Source: RGIG3102 sp964369975 (GTDB taxonomy: Bacteria > Bacillota > Clostridia > Oscillospirales > Ruminococcaceae). Taken from it: 64,000 nt of DNA. The position numbers were made by a program, and so were the translations under genes. The stretch's first letter is position 1; every line of letters begins with the position of its first letter. The stretch lies in NCBI GenBank assembly GCA_964369975.1, contig CAYJFZ010000001.1, positions 124,001 through 188,000 on the forward strand, given 5' to 3'. Below are positions 41,416-49,443 of this stretch, piece after piece. Under the pieces are notes generated by a model that saw only the letters and a program-made list of their open reading frames with translations, did not search any database and was not told the origin of the DNA.

Positions 41416-42442
41416 CGCTTTGCCCCCTTTTATTTTTAAGGTAAACAAAGGCGAAAAACGGCGCACCTATTAAAGCAGTCACTGCTCCAATCGGCACTTC
41501 CCTTGGCGATATAACTACCCTTGCAATTATATCACAAACAAGCATAAAGCTACCGCCAATAAAAATATTTAAAGGGATAGTTTTTTTATGGCTTGCCCCT
41601 ACTAATCTTCTAACTATATGAGGTACTATTAAATCAACAAAGCCAATTATCCCAACAAAGCTAACGCAAACACTCGTTAAAATAGATACCAAAACTACGC
41701 ATAGCCATTTTAAAAAAGGAGCATTTACCCCTAAAACTCTCGCCTCGTCATCGCCAAAACTAAGTATGTCTAAGTTTTTACTAATTGTAATAAATATAAT
41801 TAAAATAATTGGCAGTATAATTGATAAAGCTATTATCCCTGTATAGCCCCTTTGGGCAAAGCTACCTAATTGAAACAAAAATATGCTCGTTACAATCGTT
41901 GTATCCATGCTTGCAAGGCAAGTCATTACAGCATTTAAAAATAAAGATATAACCATACCACTTAAAATAACTGTACTTGATGCAAGTGTACTATCGCTCA
42001 CCTTTGCAAAAACTAAAACGATAACAACACAGCCTACTCCGCCTAAAATCCCTAAAGTAATCATAATTTGATACATAAATGCACCTGTATAGAATATCAT
42101 AACAATTACAGCCATAAGCCCACAAGCTGAGGATATACCTAAGCTATAAGCACTGGCTAAGGGATTTTTTAAAGTTGACTGTAAAACTTGGCCACATAAG
42201 GACAAGGCTGCCCCTACTAAAAAGCAGAGAATAGTCCTTGGCAAGCGAAGGGATAAAATTAAAATTTCATTAACTTCGCTTGTCGCTATGCCTACATCAA
42301 TACCACTTGCCGCCTTTACAATTATCGCTAATACCTCGCTAAAAGGTATATAGATACTTCCTACCATAACGCTAAAGCTAATTAATATAATACTTATTAT
42401 TATAGCTATGCTTAGCGTTTTTTTATATGCCGCTGAATTCAT
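41408..42442 (-). CDS. btuC: ABC transporter permease, FecCD/BtuC family
   Basis: A 344-residue inner-membrane permease with about ten helices. Family signatures are LRLPRTILCFLVGAALSLCG (about residues 67-86), LKNPLASAYSLGISSACGLMA (about 92-112, given in parts: LKNPLASAYS and LGISSACG), LGVNAPFLKW, and GIIGFVDLIVPHIVRRLVG near residue 270, the cytoplasmic coupling helix region. It overlaps the binding-protein gene by 20 bp and the ATPase gene by 8 bp. Regulated by the upstream cobalamin riboswitch. Confidence 0.94.
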   Translation of the reverse strand: MNSAAYKKTLSIAIIISIILISFSVMVGSIYIPFSEVLAIIVKAASGIDVGIATSEVNEILILSLRLPRTILCFLVGAALSLCGQVLQSTLKNPLASAYSLGISSACGLMAVIVMIFYTGAFMYQIMITLGILGGVGCVVIVLVFAKVSDSTLASSTVILSGMVISLFLNAVMTCLASMDTTIVTSIFLFQLGSFAQRGYTGIIALSIILPIILIIFITISKNLDILSFGDDEARVLGVNAPFLKWLCVVLVSILTSVCVSFVGIIGFVDLIVPHIVRRLVGASHKKTIPLNIFIGGSFMLVCDIIARVVISPREVPIGAVTALIGAPFFAFVYLKNKRGQSDA

Positions 42443-43307
42443 CTGGGTAAATAGCCTTTGCTATTTCCTTTATCGCTTGTATTACATTAGGCCCTGATCT
42501 ATTTATTAAATCTTCTTCTATATAATAAACTTCCTTATTTATTACCGCTGTGATAGTTTGCCAGTTAGCATTATTTAAAATTAAGCCTACTGGGTCTTCT
42601 TCATAGCCTGCTGTTGATATTATAACATCTGGGTTATTTAAAATTAAATCTTCTTCGTTTACACTTGTGTAGCCAGCGAAAGTGCCGAATACATTTTCTG
42701 CACCTACAATTTCAATCATATCGTTTATATATGTCTCGCTACCTGTTGTAAACATATAAGGTGGTGTTGAAATTTCAACATACACCGTTTTTTTATCAGT
42801 GATAGTATTTGCTATTTCTTTTATTTGTTCTATTTCACTTTCCATTGTAGCTATGATTTCATCGCCTATTTGTGATGTGCCAGTGTTACTTGCCATTATG
42901 AAAATATTATCATAAATTTCTAAGATACTGTTTGTTGCCTCTGTTTCAATAACTTTAATTCCTGCAGCTTTAAAAGTATCTTGTAAAGAGCTATCGCTGT
43001 ATACACTACCAAAGGCATCTAAGAAAATTATAGTAGGGTTTAAAGCAATTATTTCTTCAACATTCGGTGTGTAAATATCAAAGGCTGGCAAATTTGGCAT
43101 TTCTTCTTGCATATTAGTGTCTATTGCAATAATATTTTCTTCTAAGCCTAAGGCTATTAATATTTCTGTATTAGATGGCGAAAGGCTAACGATAGCTAAA
43201 TCGCTCGTAGTTTCTTCTTGAGCAATGTCTTCCTCACTTTGAGTTTGGCAAGCCACTAAAGAAGTCATAGTAGCTATTAAAAGTAAAATTGATAATAGTT
43301 TTTTCAT
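42423..43307 (-). CDS. btuF: Cobalamin/corrinoid-binding lipoprotein (BtuF-type)
   Basis: A 294-residue substrate-binding lipoprotein of the helical-backbone (cluster A-II/TroA-like) class. The lipobox is TSLVACQ (lipidated Cys near residue 21). The N-lobe has VSLSPSNTEILIALGLEENIIAID split as SLSPSNTEILIALGL and NIIAID, and the lobes are joined by one long helix (SLQDTFKAAGI to EIYDNIFIMA). The start at 43307 follows GGAGATTAAT; the upstream ATG at 43367 lies inside the riboswitch terminator and is discarded. The gene is the first of the btuFCD operon. Confidence 0.9.
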   Translation of the reverse strand: MKKLLSILLLIATMTSLVACQTQSEEDIAQEETTSDLAIVSLSPSNTEILIALGLEENIIAIDTNMQEEMPNLPAFDIYTPNVEEIIALNPTIIFLDAFGSVYSDSSLQDTFKAAGIKVIETEATNSILEIYDNIFIMASNTGTSQIGDEIIATMESEIEQIKEIANTITDKKTVYVEISTPPYMFTTGSETYINDMIEIVGAENVFGTFAGYTSVNEEDLILNNPDVIISTAGYEEDPVGLILNNANWQTITAVINKEVYYIEEDLINRSGPNVIQAIKEIAKAIYPDEFSGI

Positions 43308-43345
43308 ATTAATCTCCATAAAATATATTTTTTCAAAAAAATAAA

Positions 43346-43364
43346 CACCTTTTAAATAAAGGTG
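43346..43364 (-). terminator. Riboswitch expression-platform terminator
   Basis: On the minus strand CACCTTTA is followed by AAAAGGTG as a hairpin, then a long T tract (43345-43331). It lies between the aptamer and btuF. Confidence 0.85.
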
Positions 43365-43369
43365 CACAT

Positions 43370-43535
43370 CAAAAAACAGCTAAATAAGCTACATTTTTGC
43401 GCACGATTTATTCATCGTAAATCATACACTTGTAATAAGCGCTGACATCTGACTTAAATATTAGATATTTTCACAGTGGCGGGACCGTATAGGAATTTCA
43501 CCTATTTGCTCAGCTTATATAATTTGTTATTACAT
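43370..43535 (-). ncRNA. Cobalamin (vitamin B12) riboswitch
   Basis: On the minus strand the conserved core reads GGTGAAATTCCTATACGG followed at once by TCCCGCCACTGTGA (about 43509-43470), and then AGTCAGATGTCAGC (about 43455-43442). These are the B12-box and the helix elements that define cobalamin riboswitches. The outer ends of the aptamer are approximate. With its own promoter upstream and an intrinsic terminator downstream, it would stop transcription of btuFCD when cobalamin is plentiful. Confidence 0.93.
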
Positions 43536-43558
43536 AGTATTTATTTTTAAGTGTTATC

Positions 43559-43587
43559 ATTATAGCTTATATCTATAATAAAATCAA
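43559..43587 (-). promoter_or_regulatory. Promoter of the riboswitch-btuFCD transcript
   Basis: Minus strand TTGATT (43587-43582), 17 bp, perfect TATAAT (43564-43559). The -35 overlaps the stop codon of the DUF1232 gene. Confidence 0.75.
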
Positions 43588-43829
43588 GGCTTTTCATCTT
43601 CCTTAATATCTTTAAAATCGATTTCTATTGCACCATCGTCTTGCTTCGTCGTTTTGTTTTTCATAGCCTTTGCTCTTTTAAGTGTATAATACATCCTAAA
43701 AGCAATAGCAATTAAAGCGGCATCATCAAGCCAGCCTATTCCAAAAAAAACATCAGGCACTAAATCAACAGGACTTAACACATAAGCGCCTACTCCTAAG
43801 GCAGCGAGCCAGTATAATAAAGTCTTCAT
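43584..43829 (-). CDS. YkvA-like DUF1232 small membrane protein
   Basis: An 81-residue protein of the DUF1232 family. The motif YVLSPVDLVPDVFFGIGWLDDAALI (in parts: LSPVDLVPD and GWLDDAAL, residues 17-41) is diagnostic. There are two hydrophobic segments and an acidic, Lys-rich tail after residue 50. Function is unknown in all organisms. AAAAGGAG lies before the ATG. The gene ends at the riboswitch promoter, and no terminator separates them. Confidence 0.88.
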   Translation of the reverse strand: MKTLLYWLAALGVGAYVLSPVDLVPDVFFGIGWLDDAALIAIAFRMYYTLKRAKAMKNKTTKQDDGAIEIDFKDIKEDEKP

Positions 43830-43901
43830 TTTTTTCTCCTTTTGAAACTAATATACTAATATTTTACACTAAAAAATCAAAATTTATGTGAAAAATAAAA
43901 A

Positions 43902-43924
43902 AATCAGCACCAATGGTGCTGATT
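43902..43924 (-). terminator. Terminator of the FMN-binding-like lipoprotein gene
   Basis: A perfect 11-bp arm pair (AATCAGCACCA with TGGTGCTGATT) with T-rich sequence on the minus strand. Confidence 0.85.
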
Positions 43925-43938
43925 AATTTATAAAGTTA

Positions 43939-44418
43939 TTAAGCTTCTAAAGCTGCTTTAACTGCTGCGATGATAGCTTCACTTGTGATTGTAGCTTCTG
44001 CTACGATATCAACATCAGCACTGTTTGCTGCAACCATAGCTGCAGGAACGCTTGTTAATGCTTCTGTTGCTGTTGGGTATAATTGACCTTGGTTGTCAAC
44101 TACTTCAACTGCTACGATTGTACCAGCGTCATCTAATTCAACTGTTACTGTCATTTCTGTTAAGAAACCGTTTTCTTCAGGAACATAAACAACTGTGTAT
44201 ACATTGCCGTCCATTGTTACTGTAGCGCCAGGCATTGCAGCAACTGCTTCGCCTTCTTCTTCAGTCATATCATCTTCAGCTTCGCCTTCTGTTTCTTCAA
44301 CATCTTGAACTGTAGATTGGTCGTCTGTTGTTTCTTCTGTTGTTTCTTCTTCTGATGAGCAAGCTACTAAAGAAATTGATAGAGCTGCTACTAATGCTAA
44401 TGCAATAAATTTTTTCAT
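43939..44418 (-). CDS. Lipoprotein with FMN-binding-like domain
   Basis: A 159-residue exported lipoprotein. Lipobox SLVACSS (Cys at residue 20), then an acidic Thr/Glu linker (about residues 22-62) as in many anaerobe surface lipoproteins. The C-terminal 90 residues resemble an FMN-bind domain: VTVELDDAGTIVAVEVVDNQGQ and, at the end, IVAEATITSEAIIAAVKAAL, where FMN-bind proteins have SGATVTSxAVxxAVxxAL. The Thr that receives FMN from ApbE is retained, but the Gly before it is Glu here. A function in extracytoplasmic electron transfer is possible but unproven. GGAGG lies ahead of the ATG. Monocistronic. Confidence 0.72.
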   Translation of the reverse strand: MKKFIALALVAALSISLVACSSEEETTEETTDDQSTVQDVEETEGEAEDDMTEEEGEAVAAMPGATVTMDGNVYTVVYVPEENGFLTEMTVTVELDDAGTIVAVEVVDNQGQLYPTATEALTSVPAAMVAANSADVDIVAEATITSEAIIAAVKAALEA

Positions 44419-44621
44419 ATTATTTTTTCCTCCATAATATTTGTTTGTTATTATTCGTTTTTAAAACGATAAATCAATTCTATTGCCAGAATGTGTGTAA
44501 TTTGTGAAAAATTATCCACATTGCTACTTTTGTAACAATATCGAAATAAGTTTGTAATGAATGTGAGATGTTCACTTTTTTCTTTGTTTTTTGTTTTATA
44601 TCAAATTAAAATTATAAAAAA

Positions 44622-44655
44622 ATAAGGCTTTATATTACTAAAAGCCTTATAAAAA
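44622..44655 (-). terminator. Terminator of the GNAT gene
   Basis: ATAAGGCTTT (44622-44631) pairs with AAAGCCTTAT (44641-44650); the T tract is on the minus strand. The rest of the gap to 44419 is AT-rich with weak TGTGA-type half sites. Confidence 0.8.
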
Positions 44656-44656
44656 A

Positions 44657-45208
44657 TTAATTCTTAGAATTTTTGTTAATTAGTGCAAAGCGCACATGGT
44701 CTTGCCTTTTTCCTGCTATCATTAAATACTCTTTTGAGTAGCCTTCTTTTTCAAAGTTTAGTTTTTCCATAATTTTAAGGCTTTGCAAATTATGTGGCAT
44801 TACAGAAGCTTCTATTCTATGCAATTTCAATGTATTAAAAGCAAAATTAATCGCTTCATTTGCAGCTTCTGTACAATAGCCTAAGTTTTGATAATCGCTA
44901 TCTATTTTATAAGATAAAAAACAGCTTTGCATATTGCCAAAGGATACAGCAGACAGACAGACTGTTCCTATTATCTCTTCTTTTCCTTTTTCTACAAGCC
45001 AAAACCTAAACTCGCTTAAATTTTTTGAGTCTTTTAAAGAGTCTTTTAAGTATTTTTTCATACCTAATTTTGTATAGTAGCCCTCTTGCCTTTGTGGCTC
45101 TGTCCATGCAAATGCCTCTTTGTTTTTTAAATTGAAATCAGCCGCCCTTTGAGCTAATGCAGGGTGGGATATGTATAAATAAAGCCTGTTTGTTAAAAGT
45201 TTTTCCAT
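44657..45208 (-). CDS. GNAT-family N-acetyltransferase, RimJ/RimL-like
   Basis: A 183-residue cytoplasmic acetyltransferase. Visible are the early TNRLYLYISHPALAQRAADF strand-helix, the central FWLVEKGKEEIIGTVCL beta hairpin, FLSYKIDSDYQNLGYCTEAANEAINFAF with the acetyl-CoA loop (QNLGYCTEA), and KLHRIEASVMPHNLQSLKIMEKLNF, typical of RimJ/RimL-type enzymes. Substrates of this group range from ribosomal N-termini to antibiotics; none can be named here. AGGAGGC lies ahead of the ATG. Monocistronic. Confidence 0.88.
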   Translation of the reverse strand: MEKLLTNRLYLYISHPALAQRAADFNLKNKEAFAWTEPQRQEGYYTKLGMKKYLKDSLKDSKNLSEFRFWLVEKGKEEIIGTVCLSAVSFGNMQSCFLSYKIDSDYQNLGYCTEAANEAINFAFNTLKLHRIEASVMPHNLQSLKIMEKLNFEKEGYSKEYLMIAGKRQDHVRFALINKNSKN

Positions 45209-45288
45209 AATGCCTCCTAAACTATTGTTTTATTATTTAAAGTATAGTATTATAATATTATTAAATTAATATTAAAGGATGTATAATC

Positions 45289-45759
45289 ATGAGAAGAAAA
45301 GACAGAGAAGTATTAGACAAAGAAAAAATAAAATCTTATTTATCCACTGCTCCATTTATGAGTCTTGCTATTAACGGTGATAATAAGTACCCTTATATAG
45401 TTAACTTAAATTATGGTTTTGAGTTTTGCGATGATGATATTATACTATATTTTCATAGTGCAAAGCAAGGAAGAAAAATTGATTTAATGAAAAATGATAA
45501 TAATGTCAGTGTACAAATAACTTCAAAAAGCGATATTGTAACAGCAGAAGATGCTATGGATTATTCAAACGACTATGCGAGCGTTTTTTTAGAAGGCAAT
45601 GTATTTGAATTAGATAATGAAGAAAAGAAAAAAGCTCTTGATGTATTAATGCTCCAATACGATTTTAAAGGTGTGTTAGAGTATCCAGAAGCTGTTTTCA
45701 AACAGACTGCTGTTTATAAAATAGTTTGTAAAAATTATACTGCAAAGGCTTATAGTTAG
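45289..45759 (+). CDS. PPOX-class flavoprotein, NimA-like
   Basis: A 156-residue FMN-binding split-barrel protein. The start MRRKDREVLDKEKIKSYL (residues 1-18), SLAINGDNKYPYIVNLNYGF (about 31-50) and the FHSAKQGRKIDLMKNDNNVSV segment (given in parts: FHSAKQGRK and NDNNVSV) match the pyridoxamine-oxidase-like family that includes the nitroimidazole reductases NimA. Such proteins bind FMN at a dimer interface; resistance to nitroimidazoles cannot be inferred from sequence alone. It ends 10 bp before the M24 gene and is probably cotranscribed with it. AAAGGATG lies 5-12 bp ahead of the start. Confidence 0.87.
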   Translation: MRRKDREVLDKEKIKSYLSTAPFMSLAINGDNKYPYIVNLNYGFEFCDDDIILYFHSAKQGRKIDLMKNDNNVSVQITSKSDIVTAEDAMDYSNDYASVFLEGNVFELDNEEKKKALDVLMLQYDFKGVLEYPEAVFKQTAVYKIVCKNYTAKAYS

Positions 45760-45769
45760 GTGAGGAATT

Positions 45770-46858
45770 ATGTTTTCAATTAAGTTAAGGCTTGAAAAAG
45801 TAAGAAAACTTTTAGAGCTAATAAAAACAGATGCCTGTGTTGTTAAAAGCTATGAAAACCGCTTATACTTAACAGGTCTTAAAACTTCAAGTGGCCTTGT
45901 TATTGTAACAAAAAGAGGCAATAGCTATTTTTTAGTTGATAAAAGATATGAAGAAATTGCCCAAAAGCAATTGCTATCACAGGGCTTTAAAGTAATCATC
46001 GTTAATAATGGCTCTGAGTACACAAAGTATATAAATGAGATAGTGCAGTCTGATAGAGTATCAAGTATGATATTGGAAAGCCAAGGTATTAGCCACGAAG
46101 ACTATCTATCTTTTGAAACTGCCTTATATGCTAAAACTATGCCGATGAAAAGCCAATTAAATAAACTTCGCATGATTAAAAATCTTGATGAAGTTGAAAA
46201 TATTAAAGCCGCTCAAAGGATAAATGAAAAAGTATTTAATGAAGTTATAAACTTTATAAAGCCAGGTATGACAGAAAGACAGGTGCAAGCTAAGATTGTT
46301 CATTTAATGCTTGAGAATGGCTCTGATTTAGATAAGTTTAGCATTTGTTGTATCAGTGGTAAAAATTCAAGCTTAATCCACGGTAGAGCAAGCGATAAAG
46401 TTATTGAAAAAGGCGAGAATGTGATGATAGAGTTTGGTGCTGTATACAATGGATATAGAAGCAATATGGCAAGGACTATCTTTTTTGGAAAACCTAGTGA
46501 TGAATTTTTAAAAGCCTATGATGTTGTTAAAAATTCCTTTGTTATAGCTATGCAACACTTAAAAAATGGAGCTGCGGGAATTGACGCTGATACTGCTGTG
46601 AGAAACTTTATAGAATCCTCAGGCTTTCGAGGCTGTTTTAACCACTCTTTAGGCCACGGTATCGGTATCGATTTAAACGAATCACCTGCTTTATCCCCTA
46701 CTTCTACTGATATACTTTCAAAAGGTAATATTCTTGCAATAGAGCCGGGGATATACTTAAAAGAGAATTTTGGTATTAGAATTTGTGATATGTTTTATGT
46801 TTCTGATAACTTAGTTGAAAATATTACAAGGACACCTAAAGATTTAATTATACTTTAA
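45770..46858 (+). CDS. M24 aminopeptidase-like protein with degenerate metal site
   Basis: A 362-residue homologue of Xaa-Pro peptidases (creatinase fold). The N-terminal domain (residues 1-130) and the pita-bread domain are both full length. In active enzymes five residues bind two metals: Asp, Asp, His, Glu, Glu. Here they read Glu221 (IEFGA), Asn232 (SNMART), His296 (GHGIG), Glu325 (EPGIY) and Cys339 (RICD), so three of five differ. The His of the usual HE pair is Asn303. A peptide-binding, inactive or altered-metal protein is likely. GTGAGGA lies ahead of the ATG. It shares a unit with the NimA-like gene and ends at a terminator. Confidence 0.86.
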   Translation: MFSIKLRLEKVRKLLELIKTDACVVKSYENRLYLTGLKTSSGLVIVTKRGNSYFLVDKRYEEIAQKQLLSQGFKVIIVNNGSEYTKYINEIVQSDRVSSMILESQGISHEDYLSFETALYAKTMPMKSQLNKLRMIKNLDEVENIKAAQRINEKVFNEVINFIKPGMTERQVQAKIVHLMLENGSDLDKFSICCISGKNSSLIHGRASDKVIEKGENVMIEFGAVYNGYRSNMARTIFFGKPSDEFLKAYDVVKNSFVIAMQHLKNGAAGIDADTAVRNFIESSGFRGCFNHSLGHGIGIDLNESPALSPTSTDILSKGNILAIEPGIYLKENFGIRICDMFYVSDNLVENITRTPKDLIIL

Positions 46859-46864
46859 AAATAA

Positions 46865-46892
46865 AAAATCCGATTTAAAATCGGATTTTTTT
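46865..46892 (+). terminator. Terminator after the M24-like gene
   Basis: AAAATCCGAT (46865-46874) pairs with ATCGGATTTT (46880-46889), then T residues. Confidence 0.85.
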
Positions 46893-47122
46893 ATTTGCAA
46901 AATTATCTTTTATTTTCAGCTAAACTTTGCTAAAATATTATTATAAAATCGTTTTTAGTATTAAATAGATTATAAAAAGTTTTTTTATATAAAACCTTAT
47001 CCTAATTAAGTAAATAATAAATGTAAAAACTGATAAAGGCTGATTTTATCCCTTTTCATAGTTAAGCACTCCCGCTCTTGATAAAATATTTATTAAATGA
47101 TATTATTTATATAGGTGATTAT

Positions 47123-49153
47123 ATGGAAGATATACTTAAAAGAGATATTCGCTACCTCAAGGGAGTTGGCGAAAAAAGAGCCGAACTTTTTAGTAAGTTG
47201 GGTGTTTTTTCAGTGGGCGATTTATTGCATTTTTATCCAAGGCGATATATTGACTACTCCTCTTTTACTGATTTATTATCTGCCCCCTTTGATACAGCTT
47301 GCGTTGTAAAAGCAATGGTGTTACAAAAAAAGCCCGTTGTACGACTTAGTAATAACAGAACACTTTTTAATGTTATCTGTGCTGATGAAAATGCAAAACT
47401 TACCGTTTCTTTTTTTAACTCAGAATACACTGTTCAAAAGTTAAATATAGGCGAGGAATACTTATTTTATGGAAAAATCACAGGTGGCTTTACAAATAAG
47501 CAAATGATGTCCCCCTTATTTATAAATGCAAACAGCCCTATCACTCAAGAAGCAATTTACAATAAGACAAAGGGGCTTTCTGATACAATAATTCAAAACT
47601 GTATAAAGCAAGCCTTTTCATTAGTTGATGATTTAGAAGATTTTATAGATGATGATATTTTAAATAAACACTCTTTACCTACTCTTTTTAAAGCTGTAAA
47701 TGATATACATTTTGCAAAAAGTAATACTGATTTATTAAACGCAAAAAACCGCTTAATTTTTAATGAATTGCTAATTTTACAATTAGGCCTTGGCCTATTA
47801 GGCAATATCCAAAAACAAGAAAAAAGCCAAAAGATAGCCCCTGTCAATATAGATGAATTTTATAAATCTTTGAGTTTTATCCCCACAAATGCCCAGAAAA
47901 AAGCAATAAATGAAATTATTGCAGATTTTCAAAGTGGCAGTAGTATGAACAGAATGCTTCAAGGCGATGTCGGCAGTGGTAAGACTTTAGTGGGCGTTAG
48001 TGCTATGTTTATAATGGCAAAAAACAATATTCAAAGTTGTATGATGGCGCCTACTGAAATTTTAGCAATTCAGCATTATCATTCAATTTCAAAAATGCTT
48101 TCTTGTTTTTCTATTCGCTGTGCCCTGCTTACTTCTTCAACTAAGGCTAAAGAGAAAAAAGAAATACACAAAAGTTTAGAAAACGGCGATATTGATGTTT
48201 TAATAGGCACACACGCTGTTTTAAATGAAAAGACGAAATTTAATAATTTAGGCCTTTGTATAACAGATGAACAACACCGTTTTGGCGTTCGCCAAAGAAA
48301 CTTAATTAGCCAAAAAGGTGATAATCCTCATATCTTAGTAATGTCAGCTACTCCTATCCCAAGAAGCCTTGCAATGACTATTTATGCAAACTTAAAGGTG
48401 AGCGTTTTAGATGAAATGCCAGTTGGCAGAAAGCCTATTTTAACCTACCTTGTAGGTACGGATAAAAGACAAAGAATGTTTAATTTTATAAAAGAAAATA
48501 TTGATAATTCATCACAGGTGTATATTGTTTTACCTGCTATTGAAGAAGGTGAAAACTTAAGTGTTGAAATGCAGAATGTAACGAATTACTATAACGATGT
48601 CGTTTTAAAATTGCTTCCTGATGTTAAAAGCGCTATGCTACACGGCAAGATGAAAAATAAAGAAAAAGAGCAAATAATGCAAGACTTTAAAGACGGTAAA
48701 TTAGAGCTTATCTGCTCTACTACCGTTATCGAAGTGGGCGTTGATGTGCCGAATGCGACCTTGATGATAATTGAAAACGCTGAAAGATATGGTTTGTCTG
48801 CCTTGCACCAGTTAAGGGGCAGAGTCGGCAGAGGGCAAAAGCAAAGCTATTGTATCTTAGTTAGCGATTCAAATTCATCTAATGCTAAAAATAGATTGAA
48901 ATTCATCACTACTACTCAAAATGGCTTTTTAATTAGCCAATACGATTTAGATAATAGAGGCCCAGGTGACTTTTTTGGAGATAGACAGCATGGTCTACCT
49001 ACTTTAAAATTAGCACAGCTATCTGAGGATTTAACCATTTTAAATATAGCCCAAGAGGAAAGCATTAACCTACTTTGTGAAGATAATAATTTGTCAAAAC
49101 ATCCTTTAATAAAATCTTTAGTAGAAAAATTATTTACAAATTTATCGTTATAA
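47123..49153 (+). CDS. recG: ATP-dependent DNA helicase RecG
   Basis: Branch-migrating helicase that remodels stalled replication forks and Holliday junctions. The wedge domain occupies about residues 1-230 (FYPRRYIDYS near 40 is typical). The helicase core has motif I GDVGSGKT (near residue 283), motif II DEQHRFG (near 385), motif III MSATPIPRS, and motif VI GLSALHQLRGRVGRGQKQSYC (in parts: HQLRGRVGRG). The RecG C-terminus GDFFGDRQHGLPTLKLA is complete. I chose the ATG at 47123 (AGGTG upstream) since the protein then begins with the usual LKRDIRYLKGVGEKRAELF segment; the frame stays open 15 codons further up. 676 residues, normal size. Confidence 0.96.
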   Translation: MEDILKRDIRYLKGVGEKRAELFSKLGVFSVGDLLHFYPRRYIDYSSFTDLLSAPFDTACVVKAMVLQKKPVVRLSNNRTLFNVICADENAKLTVSFFNSEYTVQKLNIGEEYLFYGKITGGFTNKQMMSPLFINANSPITQEAIYNKTKGLSDTIIQNCIKQAFSLVDDLEDFIDDDILNKHSLPTLFKAVNDIHFAKSNTDLLNAKNRLIFNELLILQLGLGLLGNIQKQEKSQKIAPVNIDEFYKSLSFIPTNAQKKAINEIIADFQSGSSMNRMLQGDVGSGKTLVGVSAMFIMAKNNIQSCMMAPTEILAIQHYHSISKMLSCFSIRCALLTSSTKAKEKKEIHKSLENGDIDVLIGTHAVLNEKTKFNNLGLCITDEQHRFGVRQRNLISQKGDNPHILVMSATPIPRSLAMTIYANLKVSVLDEMPVGRKPILTYLVGTDKRQRMFNFIKENIDNSSQVYIVLPAIEEGENLSVEMQNVTNYYNDVVLKLLPDVKSAMLHGKMKNKEKEQIMQDFKDGKLELICSTTVIEVGVDVPNATLMIIENAERYGLSALHQLRGRVGRGQKQSYCILVSDSNSSNAKNRLKFITTTQNGFLISQYDLDNRGPGDFFGDRQHGLPTLKLAQLSEDLTILNIAQEESINLLCEDNNLSKHPLIKSLVEKLFTNLSL

Positions 49154-49233
49154 TTCTTATTAAAAAATTTATCAGCCTTATTTAATCATTTTAAACTTTT
49201 ATTAATTTAAGTTGATAATTTATCTTTTCTTAT

Positions 49234-49276
49234 AAAAAAGCATACAAGCTCAAAGTATGAGTTTGTATGCTTTTTT
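49234..49276 (+). terminator. Terminator of recG
   Basis: Outer arms 49234-49247 and 49263-49276 pair (AAAAAAGCATACAA with TTGTATGCTTTTTT) around a smaller CTC/GAG hairpin. Confidence 0.85.
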
Positions 49277-49443
49277 ATTAAATATTTATTGGTTAAAAAT
49301 TAAATCTTTTGCTAAAAATTATTTTTATTTTTTATTCACTCACTAAACGCCATATTTAAAAAATGCTAAGCTAAATTATATATTATAAAATACATTCTAA
49401 TTATATGGTTATTATAAAAATAATCAAGCAGTTATAATTTTAC

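Noticed and set aside
43308..43367. An upstream ATG start for btuF at 43367
   Set aside because: It would place 20 codons inside the riboswitch terminator, and the lipoprotein signal peptide starts correctly at 43307.
44419..44600. TGTGA-type half sites before the FMN-binding-like lipoprotein as Rex or CRP sites
   Set aside because: The half sites at about 44495 and 44565 are not symmetric with a usual spacing, so I could not support an operator.
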